Below, piece by piece: positions 26,428 to 34,493 of a stretch of 44,592 nt of DNA. The notes under the pieces are model-generated. The model was given only the letters and a program-made list of their open reading frames with translations, ran no database searches and was not told where the DNA came from. The DNA is taken from positions 1 through 44,592 of the forward strand of contig PAWD01000008.1 of NCBI GenBank assembly GCA_002713325.1, given 5' to 3'. The translations under genes were made by a program, and so were the position numbers. Source of the DNA: Nitrososphaerota archaeon. Lineage in GTDB: Archaea > Thermoproteota > Nitrososphaeria > Nitrososphaerales > UBA213. Each line of letters opens with the position of its first letter. The first letter of the stretch is position 1.

Positions 26428-26991
26428 CTATAACTGTCCTGTAGGAATATCGACTAGATTTAAGATATTGAACTGTGATTCTATCTGTTCTTCCGTTTCA
26501 TTTCCATAAGTGATCAAGATCTTATCTCCATCATTCAAAACATAGTTGTCATAGATATCATTACTTACCTTATTTACAAAGAACTTCAGTGTTTTATCTG
26601 CATTATTACAATAACTAGTTCCATTGTCTAATGTGATACACTGATCATCAAACTTCATGTCAATAGATTCGAAGAGGAATCCTAGATCCACACCTGTAGC
26701 ATGTCTGTGTACTATAAGACCATTATCATCCTCAAAATGTATCAACTTGCTCTTCGTCTGATATGATGGTAATGAGAAATCAATAGGTTCTTCATTGTTT
26801 ATGAAGAACTTGAGGGCTGCATGTTCATGTGCAGACCCTAGAGCTCCAAAGCCAAGACTACGAGGAGGATTCTGTATATAGTTGTAAACAAGTAAACTTA
26901 TCACAACTGCAATTGCTACAATTATACCTATTGCAATGAATAACCCTTTTCGTTTCTTCTTTACAAGCTTAGAAGCCCTATCTTTGCGCAT
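26428..26991 (-). CDS. Membrane-anchored conserved thaumarchaeal protein
   Basis: The 187-residue protein starts with a very basic cytoplasmic tail (RKDRASKLVKKKRK), one membrane segment (about 17-41) and an extracytoplasmic domain of about 145 residues. The domain has HEHAALKFFINNEEP, IDFSLPSYQTKSK, LIVHRHATGVDLGFLFES and a late DGDKILITYGNETEEQ. I recall the same pattern in Nitrosopumilus-type genomes, where it is variously annotated without function. The conserved HEHA and HRHA motifs might bind metal; two Cys (CITLDNGTSYC) could form a disulfide. It is convergent with the preceding gene, with six bases between the stops. Confidence 0.72.
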   Translation of the reverse strand: MRKDRASKLVKKKRKGLFIAIGIIVAIAVVISLLVYNYIQNPPRSLGFGALGSAHEHAALKFFINNEEPIDFSLPSYQTKSKLIHFEDDNGLIVHRHATGVDLGFLFESIDMKFDDQCITLDNGTSYCNNADKTLKFFVNKVSNDIYDNYVLNDGDKILITYGNETEEQIESQFNILNLVDIPTGQL

Positions 26992-27060
26992 GAAACAGAA
27001 AGATAGATTTACAATTTAAAAATGTTTCATATTCGAAATCTTACTTCAATAGATAATTCA

Positions 27061-28161
27061 TCATAATTTTTTAACTATAGTTAATACATCTTCATCAAGT
27101 AATACATGATTCATACCAACCTTCTGACCTCCAAACTTTACACTCTTACCCCACACCATAGCGTATCTAAATTCGTTCTTCATATTTCTATGAATCTTAT
27201 TACATACTGCAAGAACAGTAGAATCATTTCTAGTGATCAAAGGTTGATCATAATCAGGTTTCCCGTTCTTTGGTCTCATGTAAATTCGTATGAAATTCAA
27301 TGTATTGAAGATCGCTTCCTTGAGTGCTTCAATGTTTATGTTAGAATCTGCTGATATGGGTATGAAATCAATCTTTATTTTATCTTGTAATTCATTGATG
27401 AAGTCCTGATTCACCAGATCTATCTTATTCATAACAATAAGCGATCTAACGTAGGTTCGGTCTTCAAGTACATCAATAAATTGTTCATCTGTAACGTCTT
27501 CTCGTACAATCACTCTAGCATTATTGATGTCATAAACACGTAAAATATCCTTGATTAGATTTTCAGAGATCTTCATTAACTTAACTTGAGTATTAACACC
27601 AATTCCTCCAGATGATGTTTTTTCTACAATCACATTTGGAGGCTGTTCATCAATACGTATTCCTATATTTCTTAACTCTTTCCTTAACACTATGTGATTA
27701 GGATGAAATACATCTAGAACAAGTAAAACTAGATCGGCATTCCTTGCAACTGATAATACACGCTTTCCCAATCCCTTGCCTGATGATGCTCCTTCAATGA
27801 TTCCTGGTAAATCAAGGATCTGGATCTTTGCGCTCCTATGTTCCATCATTCCAGGTACTACTGTCAATGTAGTGAATTGGTATTTCGCTGTCTTGGATTT
27901 TGCATTTGTAAGACTGTTTAGCAGTGTAGATTTCCCAACACTGGGAAAGCCTATAAAAACTACTGTGGCATCGCCAGATCTTCGTACATCAAAAGATTCT
28001 CCTTTTACCTTACCTACTTTTCTTTGCTTGCTCTCATCTTGCTCTCTGGTAAGCTTTGCAAGTTTTGCCTTGAGCAATCCAATATGACGTTCTGTAGCTT
28101 TGTTTATCTGAGTCTTGTGCATTTCATCCTTGATAGCTTTGATCTTTTCAGGAATTCCCAT
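27061..28161 (-). CDS. drg: DRG-family GTPase (OBG/DRG type with TGS domain)
   Basis: A 366-residue developmentally-regulated-GTP-binding-protein homologue, implicated in ribosome-associated processes. It has an N-terminal helical segment (about 1-50), G1 GFPSVGKST, G3 DLPGIIEGA, G4 NKID and a C-terminal TGS domain (about 285-366) ending MNHVLLDEDVLTIVKKL. All nucleotide-binding motifs are intact. It is monocistronic on the minus strand. Confidence 0.95.
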   Translation of the reverse strand: MGIPEKIKAIKDEMHKTQINKATERHIGLLKAKLAKLTREQDESKQRKVGKVKGESFDVRRSGDATVVFIGFPSVGKSTLLNSLTNAKSKTAKYQFTTLTVVPGMMEHRSAKIQILDLPGIIEGASSGKGLGKRVLSVARNADLVLLVLDVFHPNHIVLRKELRNIGIRIDEQPPNVIVEKTSSGGIGVNTQVKLMKISENLIKDILRVYDINNARVIVREDVTDEQFIDVLEDRTYVRSLIVMNKIDLVNQDFINELQDKIKIDFIPISADSNINIEALKEAIFNTLNFIRIYMRPKNGKPDYDQPLITRNDSTVLAVCNKIHRNMKNEFRYAMVWGKSVKFGGQKVGMNHVLLDEDVLTIVKKL

Positions 28162-28434
28162 ACGAATTCACGTGACGATCTCTCATGAATACCTTACGCT
28201 GTTATACAAATAAAATAATTAGATAACATAAGTTATCATTTTGAAGGATCAAACTTACTGTTGTGTTGTATTCCACATGACAGAACTTTATTACATTAAT
28301 AATGTCAACACTGCACTGAACGCAAGATTCATCTCTTATCACTTTTATATACTCGATATCGTTAAGAAATTTACCCTCTCCTGCGAGTTTGTATTCCCAC
28401 CAAAACTCTACATATTATATCATTATGATTGGGA

Positions 28435-28758
28435 TTAGATACCTTTACTAATATCCTGTTCAGATTTTGTTATATCCAAATAGATCTTGTCTCCGATCTT
28501 TATTCCAGATTCCTGGTATTCCTTTATACTAAGTTTTAGGTTAGTCGTAAAATCTCCCATCGTCTGACCAGTGAACATCTTGTTTATGTTCTTCATCATG
28601 TCATCCATTGATCCAAAACTTCCCATTACATTCGAACCTCCAAATTTTCTTTGTACTCCTCTATCTCGAGCATCCTTTGGGTCAACAAGAGATACCAAGA
28701 TTTGTGGATTTCCGTCGGGAATGGAATCTATTCTTATAACTACAAATTCTTTCCTCAT
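28435..28758 (-). CDS. Conserved hypothetical protein, 107 residues
   Basis: A soluble protein with N-terminal beta-strand pattern (EFVVIRIDSIPDGNPQILVSLVDPKDARDRG), a flexible Gly/Met-rich middle (about 42-65: SNVMGSFGSMDDMMKNINKM) and a C-terminal strand region ending LYLDI-like IYLDITKSEQDI. I do not recognise a named family, though similar proteins occur in Thaumarchaeota. There are no Cys, metal motifs or membrane segments. The beta-rich ends suggest a small OB- or SH3-like fold, which is a guess. Confidence 0.6.
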   Translation of the reverse strand: MRKEFVVIRIDSIPDGNPQILVSLVDPKDARDRGVQRKFGGSNVMGSFGSMDDMMKNINKMFTGQTMGDFTTNLKLSIKEYQESGIKIGDKIYLDITKSEQDISKGI

Positions 28759-29092
28759 ACTATAATGAAGAATATTTATTACTTATTTACATTACTATGA
28801 TATCTTTAACTTCCGTTGGTTTATGATAGTATTCATGTTATAATGAATTTTTGGTATTTCAGTAATTAGATAAAAGGAAAACCAATTGCATCTCTGCCGT
28901 ATGTATTATACATTCAAGATATTGGGACTAGTGCTTTGTATGCTAATAGTCTGTTTCCTAGAATTCTTTTATTGAAACTAATCATATTAATAATAAAATA
29001 TAAAAAAACTATTAAGTTAAAACTACAAAAAAGATCTTCATTACATCAAATTAGAAATTAAATATAGTTTTATAAAATATATAGGAGGGTTA
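28759..29092. other. 334-nt AT-rich spacer downstream of alba
   Basis: No ORF or RNA gene is visible. On the minus strand the region beside the alba stop is T-rich and can terminate alba transcription; the left end carries the promoter of the 107-residue gene. Confidence 0.45.
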
Positions 29093-29428
29093 CTATTTCT
29101 TTGTAACCTGTATTTCTATCGTTGATACGTCTCTTGTTTTTCCGTCTTGTGACTGAATAGCCTCAGAACCTATTGCTACCTTGCCTACACCATACACATC
29201 CATTTGCCTAGTTACTATCTGAGAAACGCTCACCGCAGTTGAAATGGCCATACCTCTTGCTTTTATGGTAATAGAACCAGTGCTCGTTGTGAGTTGCATA
29301 ATACATGCAGTTACATATGTCATGATAGGTTTCTTTCCTATGAAAATAGTGTCTCTATCTGCCTTTGATTCCGGAATATTCGGTTTTGTTTCTGAAATAT
29401 TCGGTTTTGTTTCAGTGCCAGCTTCCAT
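29093..29428 (-). CDS. alba: Alba (Sac10b) DNA/RNA-binding protein with repeat-bearing N-terminal extension
   Basis: Abundant archaeal chromatin and RNA-binding protein. The Alba fold (about 26-111) shows IFIGKKPIMTYVTACIMQL, the residues that contact nucleic acid, and KARGMAISTAVSVSQIV. Most Alba proteins begin almost directly at the fold, but this one has about 25 extra acidic/polar residues with two copies of a heptad like ETKPNIS. The extension is expected to be disordered. The gene is single, with a 397-nt region upstream that should hold a strong promoter. Confidence 0.93.
   Translation of the reverse strand: MEAGTETKPNISETKPNIPESKADRDTIFIGKKPIMTYVTACIMQLTTSTGSITIKARGMAISTAVSVSQIVTRQMDVYGVGKVAIGSEAIQSQDGKTRDVSTIEIQVTKK
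29374..29415 (-). repeat. Two 21-nt tandem repeats in the alba N-terminal codons
   Basis: The units sharing aatattcggttttgtttc sit head to tail with two or three differences at the ends. They encode (E)TKPNIS/P-E heptads of the Alba N-terminal extension. The 21-nt period equals that of the array at the left end of the window. Confidence 0.85.
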
Positions 29429-29825
29429 GCCCCAATACTGTTAGAAGAGTCTAATAAGGCTATGCATTGTATATTGAACCTATAATCCAAAAAATGTGTT
29501 ATGTTAAAATTGAGAAAAATCTAATACCGATATGACGAGCTTGATACCCAGATGATTTTTGGGAACCATTAAACGTTTCCAGTATGCTACCACAAATTGA
29601 TGAAACTATAGAATTCAAATCTTATTATGTTATAACTTTAATATAATGAATTAAACATCGTTGTCTTGTACGGTTTTAGTATTTTCTATAGAGAATTACT
29701 TAACGTGTAGACGTTGTAAGGCTACCAATCCCTATATTTTGAAATATTATTGAACTCGGGTACGATTATTTTTGTAATATAACTTTGCAATTTGCTAGAG
29801 TGTATATAACTACAGTCTACTACTT
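29429..29825. other. 397-nt spacer upstream of alba
   Basis: No ORF or confident RNA is seen. A weak stem (ccca with tggg) occurs near 29550. TTGATGA- and ATGACGA-like strings occur but no CTGA partner is correctly placed, so I do not call a C/D RNA. Confidence 0.4.
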
Positions 29826-30305
29826 CTATTCAACAATGTATACCTTATTCATCTTGATATCCTGTAGTGGAGCATCATTACTATCCCTCTCCAGATTTAC
29901 AATTTTATCTACTACATCCATTCCCTCTACAACTTTACCAAATACAGTATATTTTCCGTCAAGAAACTTGGAGTCTTTAACAACGATAAAGAACTGCGAA
30001 CCAGCACTGTCGGGATCATTTGCGCGTGCCATCGAAACTATTCCTCTTACATGACTTATTGAATTGAATTCAGCCTTTACAGTATAACCTGGACCACCAG
30101 TACCCCAAGATCTTCTATTACTACTCTTGGTATTTGGATCTCCTCCCTGAATCATAAAACCAGGTATCACCCTATGAAATAGTGTTCCATCATAAAAAGA
30201 AGAACTAGATAATTTTACAAAATTTTCTACAGAATCTGGGGCTTCTTGTGAAAAGAATTCGATCACGATTTTACCAAAGTTTGTATCTATAACTCCAGTT
30301 TTCAT
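29826..30305 (-). CDS. Peptidyl-prolyl cis-trans isomerase, cyclophilin type
   Basis: A 159-residue cytosolic cyclophilin. Catalytic and substrate-binding segments are complete: FHRVIPGFMIQGGDP (catalytic Arg), GTGGPGYTVKAEF, GIVSMARANDPDSAGSQFFI and FGKVVEGMDVVDKI. There is no signal peptide. It is separated by 76 bases from the PfkB gene upstream on the same strand. Confidence 0.97.
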   Translation of the reverse strand: MKTGVIDTNFGKIVIEFFSQEAPDSVENFVKLSSSSFYDGTLFHRVIPGFMIQGGDPNTKSSNRRSWGTGGPGYTVKAEFNSISHVRGIVSMARANDPDSAGSQFFIVVKDSKFLDGKYTVFGKVVEGMDVVDKIVNLERDSNDAPLQDIKMNKVYIVE

Positions 30306-30381
30306 TTAAGAAGTAGTGAAATTATCATTCTTAAGAATCTTTCTTATATTATCTTTCATTTAAAATCACTTAACCACTAAA

Positions 30382-31275
30382 TTAAAAAGTTAAGAACTCT
30401 CTGTAAATTTTATACCTTTCTTCTATTGTTTCATTTGTTATTGTAAGAAATTTATTAATTCCAAAATCCTCAACTGCAAAAGAACCCATTACATTACCAT
30501 AAATCACGGCTTCTTTCAAAGTTTTTTGATCAATACTATTTTTTCTGCCAATATGTCCTAAAAATCCTCCAGCAAAAGAATCTCCAGCACCTGTAGGATC
30601 AACAACTGTATCTAGTGGATATCCCGGTGCAAGGAAAATTATATCATTAGAGAAAAATATCGCTCCGTGTTCACCTTTTTTAATTATAATAAATTCAGGT
30701 CCTAACTCCAAAACTTTTCGTGCGCATTTAATTAGATTATGTGTTTTGAATAGCATTCTCACTTCATCATCATTTAACACAACACCTCTTGTGTTACTAA
30801 TCATTTTTATCACATCATCTCTTGATTTCTGTATCCAATATTCAATTGTATCACAAACAGTAATTTTTGGATGATCGAATTGTTCTAATATTTTTGTATT
30901 TTGTTTAGGGTTATTGTTACCAAGATATACAAAATCAGCTTTTTTATACTCTTCCGGTACCTTTGGTTCAAAAGTTTTTATCACATTTTCTTCTGTTACC
31001 AATGCGGTTCTTTTACTTAAATCATAATCAAATTGTGAATCAAAATAAAATGTTTTCCCATCTGTAGTTACAAACCCAGTTAAATCCATTTTATCTTGTA
31101 GAATCATTCTATAATTTTCAGGAAAATCATTACCAACAATAGCAATTAATCCAATTTTATCAAAGAAGCTTGCTGCAATTGCATTGTAAGTTGCTGCACC
31201 ACCTAAAATTCTTTCAACAGTTTTGAAAGGTGTTCTAGTTGTATCTAATGCAACAGTTCCAAAAGTAACAATCAT
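30382..31275 (-). CDS. PfkB-family carbohydrate/nucleoside kinase
   Basis: Ribokinase-fold kinase of 297 residues. The N-terminal Gly motif (LGGAATYNAIAAS) and C-terminal catalytic motif DPTGAGDSFAGGFLGH, with its base Asp, are present. The middle (LNDDEVRML and IIIKKGEHGA) is typical. Thaumarchaeal relatives are usually annotated as sugar or adenosine kinases; substrate is uncertain. The gene is richer in A/T-ending codons and A/T runs than its neighbours. A tRNA gene lies just upstream. Confidence 0.88.
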   Translation of the reverse strand: MIVTFGTVALDTTRTPFKTVERILGGAATYNAIAASFFDKIGLIAIVGNDFPENYRMILQDKMDLTGFVTTDGKTFYFDSQFDYDLSKRTALVTEENVIKTFEPKVPEEYKKADFVYLGNNNPKQNTKILEQFDHPKITVCDTIEYWIQKSRDDVIKMISNTRGVVLNDDEVRMLFKTHNLIKCARKVLELGPEFIIIKKGEHGAIFFSNDIIFLAPGYPLDTVVDPTGAGDSFAGGFLGHIGRKNSIDQKTLKEAVIYGNVMGSFAVEDFGINKFLTITNETIEERYKIYREFLTF

Positions 31276-31465
31276 AAAATCATTCAGAAAAAAGCAAATA
31301 TTTAGCTTTCTATTGTTTTATTTACTATCCACAACCCAAAAAAAGGCCATGAATAAGGGATTATTCGATGAATCTGCCATATAATATCCTAAACAAATAG
31401 TCACAAATCACTTTTCTTCATGTATAATTTGATATAGAAGCTCTGATCTGATAGATGTTTTTATG

Positions 31466-31566
31466 CGGGCCCGTCGGGCATCGATCCCGAGACCACCGGA
31501 TATCTTCAGTCAAGTTAAAAGTTTCACCATTTCTTCCGATGCTCTACCTGACTGAGCTACGGGCCC
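31466..31566 (-). tRNA. tRNA-Lys (UUU) with two apparent introns
   Basis: On the minus strand a full cloverleaf is found: acceptor GGGCCCG/CGGGCCC, D-stem GCTC/GAGC, anticodon stem TCGGA/TCCGG, T-stem TCGGG/CCCGA and discriminator G, as in archaeal tRNA-Lys. The loop CTTTTAA (anticodon TTT, 31517-31519) is present but separated from both halves of its stem. The best model removes 13 nt at 31522-31534 and 14 nt at 31502-31515 (the canonical 37/38 site), giving a normal 74-nt tRNA. The T-loop is ATCGATG, with A at position 54 instead of the near-universal U. CCA is not encoded. Intron boundaries can slide by one base. Confidence 0.88.
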
Positions 31567-31747
31567 TAAAACCTCTTCCAAACGCTATAATTTTAGTTTT
31601 GGTTTTTCAGTTGAATTTTTTCTTGTAATTTAGAGAGTATGCGCTTCCGGTAATAATTCCCTCAAACTATTCCTAAATTACTAATATAATAATGAACTAT
31701 AATTCTTGAATGTAAGAATTGTGTGTTGATAAACTACAAATCTAATA

Positions 31748-32413
31748 CTATTTAGCTCCATCTTCTTCAGACCTTTCGTGATTTACGGTATCGTTCAGAT
31801 AACTCCTATCTTTTATATCATCATTAGGGAAAGTTTCCGGTAATACAGTATTCTTTTCCTCTTCAGTATTTTCAGGTAAATTTTCTGCTGTAGGTAACTC
31901 TTTATCATGTTTTTCACGCCTTACGAAGCTAGTCCTATTGAAGAATAATATGGCCAATATTATCGCAATTATGATGTAATTTACAGGGGGTTGAATCAAT
32001 CTAGTAACATATCCTATCTTAGGTATTACAAAAACTACTTTACCTATATAATCATCTTCGGTTATGTGAAAATCTGTGGCAGGTATAGATAATGAATTTG
32101 AATCTCCCTTAGTGGTAAAGAATCTTTTATCGCTTTCTGTAATATCTATTACTCTATGCACTATAACTCTGTCGTGAAACTTCGGCCTGTCGAATACTAT
32201 GACATCCCCACGTTGAACACTTTCAAAAGTAGAACCGTTTTTCACTATAATAACATCATAAACACCCAAAGCTGGCTTCATACTCCCGCTAGATACAACA
32301 TAAAATGGGTTAGATGTTCCAAATGCTACCTGTAAGACTAGCCATACAGCTATAACACCTCCAACAACGATAATAACGTCTTTTATTGCATGTTTTACCT
32401 TATGGCTTGGCAT
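31748..32413 (-). CDS. Signal peptidase I, archaeal/Sec11 type
   Basis: Removes signal peptides from exported proteins at the membrane. The 221-residue protein has an N-terminal membrane helix (about 13-32), the catalytic Ser in VVSSGSMKPAL, the His that replaces the bacterial Lys (DRVIVHRVID), the conserved TTKGDSN box and a second membrane helix (about 147-162). The acidic, Glu/Asn-rich tail of about 55 residues is cytoplasmic and dispensable-looking. It is monocistronic; TATA-like DNA about 25 bases before the ATG suggests a leaderless mRNA. Confidence 0.93.
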   Translation of the reverse strand: MPSHKVKHAIKDVIIVVGGVIAVWLVLQVAFGTSNPFYVVSSGSMKPALGVYDVIIVKNGSTFESVQRGDVIVFDRPKFHDRVIVHRVIDITESDKRFFTTKGDSNSLSIPATDFHITEDDYIGKVVFVIPKIGYVTRLIQPPVNYIIIAIILAILFFNRTSFVRREKHDKELPTAENLPENTEEEKNTVLPETFPNDDIKDRSYLNDTVNHERSEEDGAK

Positions 32414-32462
32414 GGACTACCATAAAAAATTGTTATTTTGCATTAGATAAACATTGCGTGGA

Positions 32463-32526
32463 AGGCAGCTCAGACTAATGCCTTAACATCATAATTCAGA
32501 ATAACTCTGATTCTTCACAGCTGCCT
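32463..32526 (-). ncRNA. Probable box C/D guide sRNA (two 12-nt guides)
   Basis: The 64-nt minus-strand element is closed by a perfect inverted repeat (AGGCAGCT with AGCTGCCT). Inside, in order: box C GTGAAGA (32512-32518), a 12-nt guide, D' CTGA (32496-32499), a 3-nt spacer, C' ATGATGT (32486-32492), a second 12-nt guide and D CTGA (32470-32473). The two equal 12-nt guides and the terminal stem are the archaeal C/D sRNA architecture that directs 2'-O-methylation by L7Ae-Nop5-fibrillarin. Boxes C and C' each differ from RUGAUGA at one base. An AT-rich TATA-like element (about 32545-32555) is placed to start transcription at 32526. Targets are not identified. Confidence 0.68.
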
Positions 32527-32544
32527 AGATTACGGATATAGATT

Positions 32545-32555
32545 AATTATTTGAA
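32545..32555 (-). promoter_or_regulatory. TATA-like element for the C/D sRNA
   Basis: On the minus strand aaataattaat is centred about 25 bases before the first base of the sRNA stem. It sits between the RNase HI stop and the sRNA, in the right place for a private promoter. Confidence 0.35.
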
Positions 32556-32564
32556 TGTTAGTAC

Positions 32565-32930
32565 TCAACTACCAAGTATCTTACCAGCCTTATTCTTCTT
32601 TCTATCAATCCACTCGAATTTTAGATTATTATATTTCGTAAGCAGTTCCCAGGATTTCATAGCTAGTTCACGGAGAATATTGTTGTTGATTGCATATTCA
32701 TGATTCAATTGCATTACCGTGTTCTTAGAATCACTGTATATTATCACATTTTTGGCATTCTGAATATCTGGATCATTCAAGGCCTCTATTATAGCGAGGT
32801 ATTCTGCCTGATTATTAGTTATGTTCTCCTTCTTGAACAGTCTTGGTTTATTCAATTCCTCTATATAGTACCCATATTGAGACTTGGGCTGACCAGAACC
32901 GTCAACGTACACGTGTAGTATATCATCCAA
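32565..32930 (-). CDS. rnhA: Ribonuclease HI-like protein
   Basis: Cleaves RNA in RNA-DNA hybrids. The 121-residue protein has the RNase H fold with acidic residues in VYVDGSG, NNQAEYLAI and YSDSKN. The usual fourth acidic residue near the C-terminus (ADxLA-type motif) is replaced: the chain ends DRKKNKAGKILGS, with Lys where Asp would stand. The family has members with a variable fourth position, so activity is likely but not assured. It is divergent from the coiled-coil gene, across 88 bases. Confidence 0.85.
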   Translation of the reverse strand: MDDILHVYVDGSGQPKSQYGYYIEELNKPRLFKKENITNNQAEYLAIIEALNDPDIQNAKNVIIYSDSKNTVMQLNHEYAINNNILRELAMKSWELLTKYNNLKFEWIDRKKNKAGKILGS

Positions 32931-33018
32931 TCAAATCACTTGCAATAGTAAAAATTTTAGGTGTTGACTTCCTTATTAGTGTAGGTGATAGGATATAATT
33001 CTATTCAGAAGAAAAAAA

Positions 33019-34269
33019 GTGGATAAGACTAGTGATGGAATAGAAAAAGAGATTAATGAAATTACATTTTCTGAGCTTGGACAGTGGAACAAAAAGCATA
33101 CGGACTATATTTTTGAAGAGATGCAACCACAAGCAATTCAGTTCAGGAGTAAGTTTCAGACTATTCTTAATTCCATAAAAATTCTAGCTAAGCAACTTGA
33201 TGAAACAGAGATAAATGAAAGTGAAGTTGCACAACAATACATACCAGTGATAAATGATGCCAAGAATACAATACTTTCTACAATACAGAAAGAAACATCT
33301 GATCAGTTGCGCGAAATTAATACTTTTGATGATGTTCTTGTTTTAAGAGATAGAATACAAAGTCTTTTGAACAAGCTTGGTGGAACTGGCGGATCGCACA
33401 GTCGTACTATACATTCCTTCTTCGGTAAACAAGCAAAGATCTTGAAAGTTGAACTGGGATTTCTGGATAAGGAAATTAAACGGTTGAATGAGCTGATCGA
33501 TCATTACAACGAAAATATCGCATCTATTACTGATTGTGGTGAAAGCATGACAAGGATCTCATATGCTCAGGAAACACAAAATGAATACATGCAAAAGCAA
33601 AGAGAGACCAGGAAAGAACTTGAATCACTACGAACACAAGAAACTGATCTTGTGAAGAATATTGATGATTTTAAAAATACAGAAGAATTCAATATATGTA
33701 CGAAAAGTAAAAAGGAATTGGCTGATGTAAATAATATATTAAATAATGTACTGGTAGATCTTAACGGTTATTTTTCACGTATATCTAGACCATTAAGTAA
33801 ATACACTTACGAAATAGGTCTTGATAAGGAGAATAATTACTTAATGCAATCAATAATAATGAATCCTGTAAACCTTATGCATGATTCTAAGGCAGATCAA
33901 GTAATTGAGGTCTTAAAGAAAGTCATGGATAGCATACAAAAGGGAAGAATAAAGACTAAAAATCCTGAAAAGGATATTGAAAACATAAATGGATTAATAA
34001 CTAATTTACATAATTATGTGAAACGTTATAAGGAATACGATTCCTCGATAATAGAATTACAGAATAAAACCTCTATTGTTGACAACAAGTTGGAAGTTAT
34101 AAATGAAGAATTAAGAAGAATCAGGGATAGTATTCAACAGAAAGAATCCTATCTCAATGGCTGCGATACAAAACTAAGCAATGCAGAATCTACAATAAAT
34201 GAAGAATTGGAGAAAATTTCTCAGGGAATTGAGAGAACTACTGGTAGTAGAGTTAAGATTGTTATATGA
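33019..34269 (+). CDS. Long coiled-coil protein of unknown function
   Basis: A 416-residue soluble protein dominated by heptad-rich helices (about 45-110, 150-230 and 300-405). There is no Walker motif, so it is not an intact SMC/Rad50 ATPase. A less helical centre (about 235-290: LNGYFSRISRPLSKYTYEIG, NNYLMQSIIMNPVNLMH) separates the coils and contains the best-conserved-looking residues. GTG at 33019, after an A-rich stretch, is the only sensible start for the full frame. I do not recognise a family; similar proteins are conserved in Thaumarchaeota as far as I recall. It could be structural or a chromosome- or cell-division-associated scaffold. Confidence 0.7.
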   Translation: MDKTSDGIEKEINEITFSELGQWNKKHTDYIFEEMQPQAIQFRSKFQTILNSIKILAKQLDETEINESEVAQQYIPVINDAKNTILSTIQKETSDQLREINTFDDVLVLRDRIQSLLNKLGGTGGSHSRTIHSFFGKQAKILKVELGFLDKEIKRLNELIDHYNENIASITDCGESMTRISYAQETQNEYMQKQRETRKELESLRTQETDLVKNIDDFKNTEEFNICTKSKKELADVNNILNNVLVDLNGYFSRISRPLSKYTYEIGLDKENNYLMQSIIMNPVNLMHDSKADQVIEVLKKVMDSIQKGRIKTKNPEKDIENINGLITNLHNYVKRYKEYDSSIIELQNKTSIVDNKLEVINEELRRIRDSIQQKESYLNGCDTKLSNAESTINEELEKISQGIERTTGSRVKIVI

Positions 34270-34493
34270 TTCTGGTAGGAATCTGTGTCACTCAAAAACT
34301 TTGATATTAACAGAATTGTATTAACTGCATATATATCAGATTCATATATTTCATCAACTGCTTAGAATTCGACGAGTCTTTATTTCTTATCTACATTTAT
34401 GATTCAGAAGAGAGAATTTGTTACAGTAATTTACAAAAGTTGGATATAGAGTAGCCATTTGATCTATTATATTCTATTTAGAATATATATAAT

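Noticed and set aside
28241-28438. 65-codon ORF on the plus strand
   Set aside because: Composition is unlike a protein of this organism (many Tyr, Phe, Cys), no family, and it occupies the promoter region of the DRG gene.
34300-34380. Minus-strand TTGATGA, CTGA and a CTGT in a row as a second C/D sRNA
   Set aside because: C' is unrecognisable, D is imperfect, guide lengths differ and no closing stem exists.
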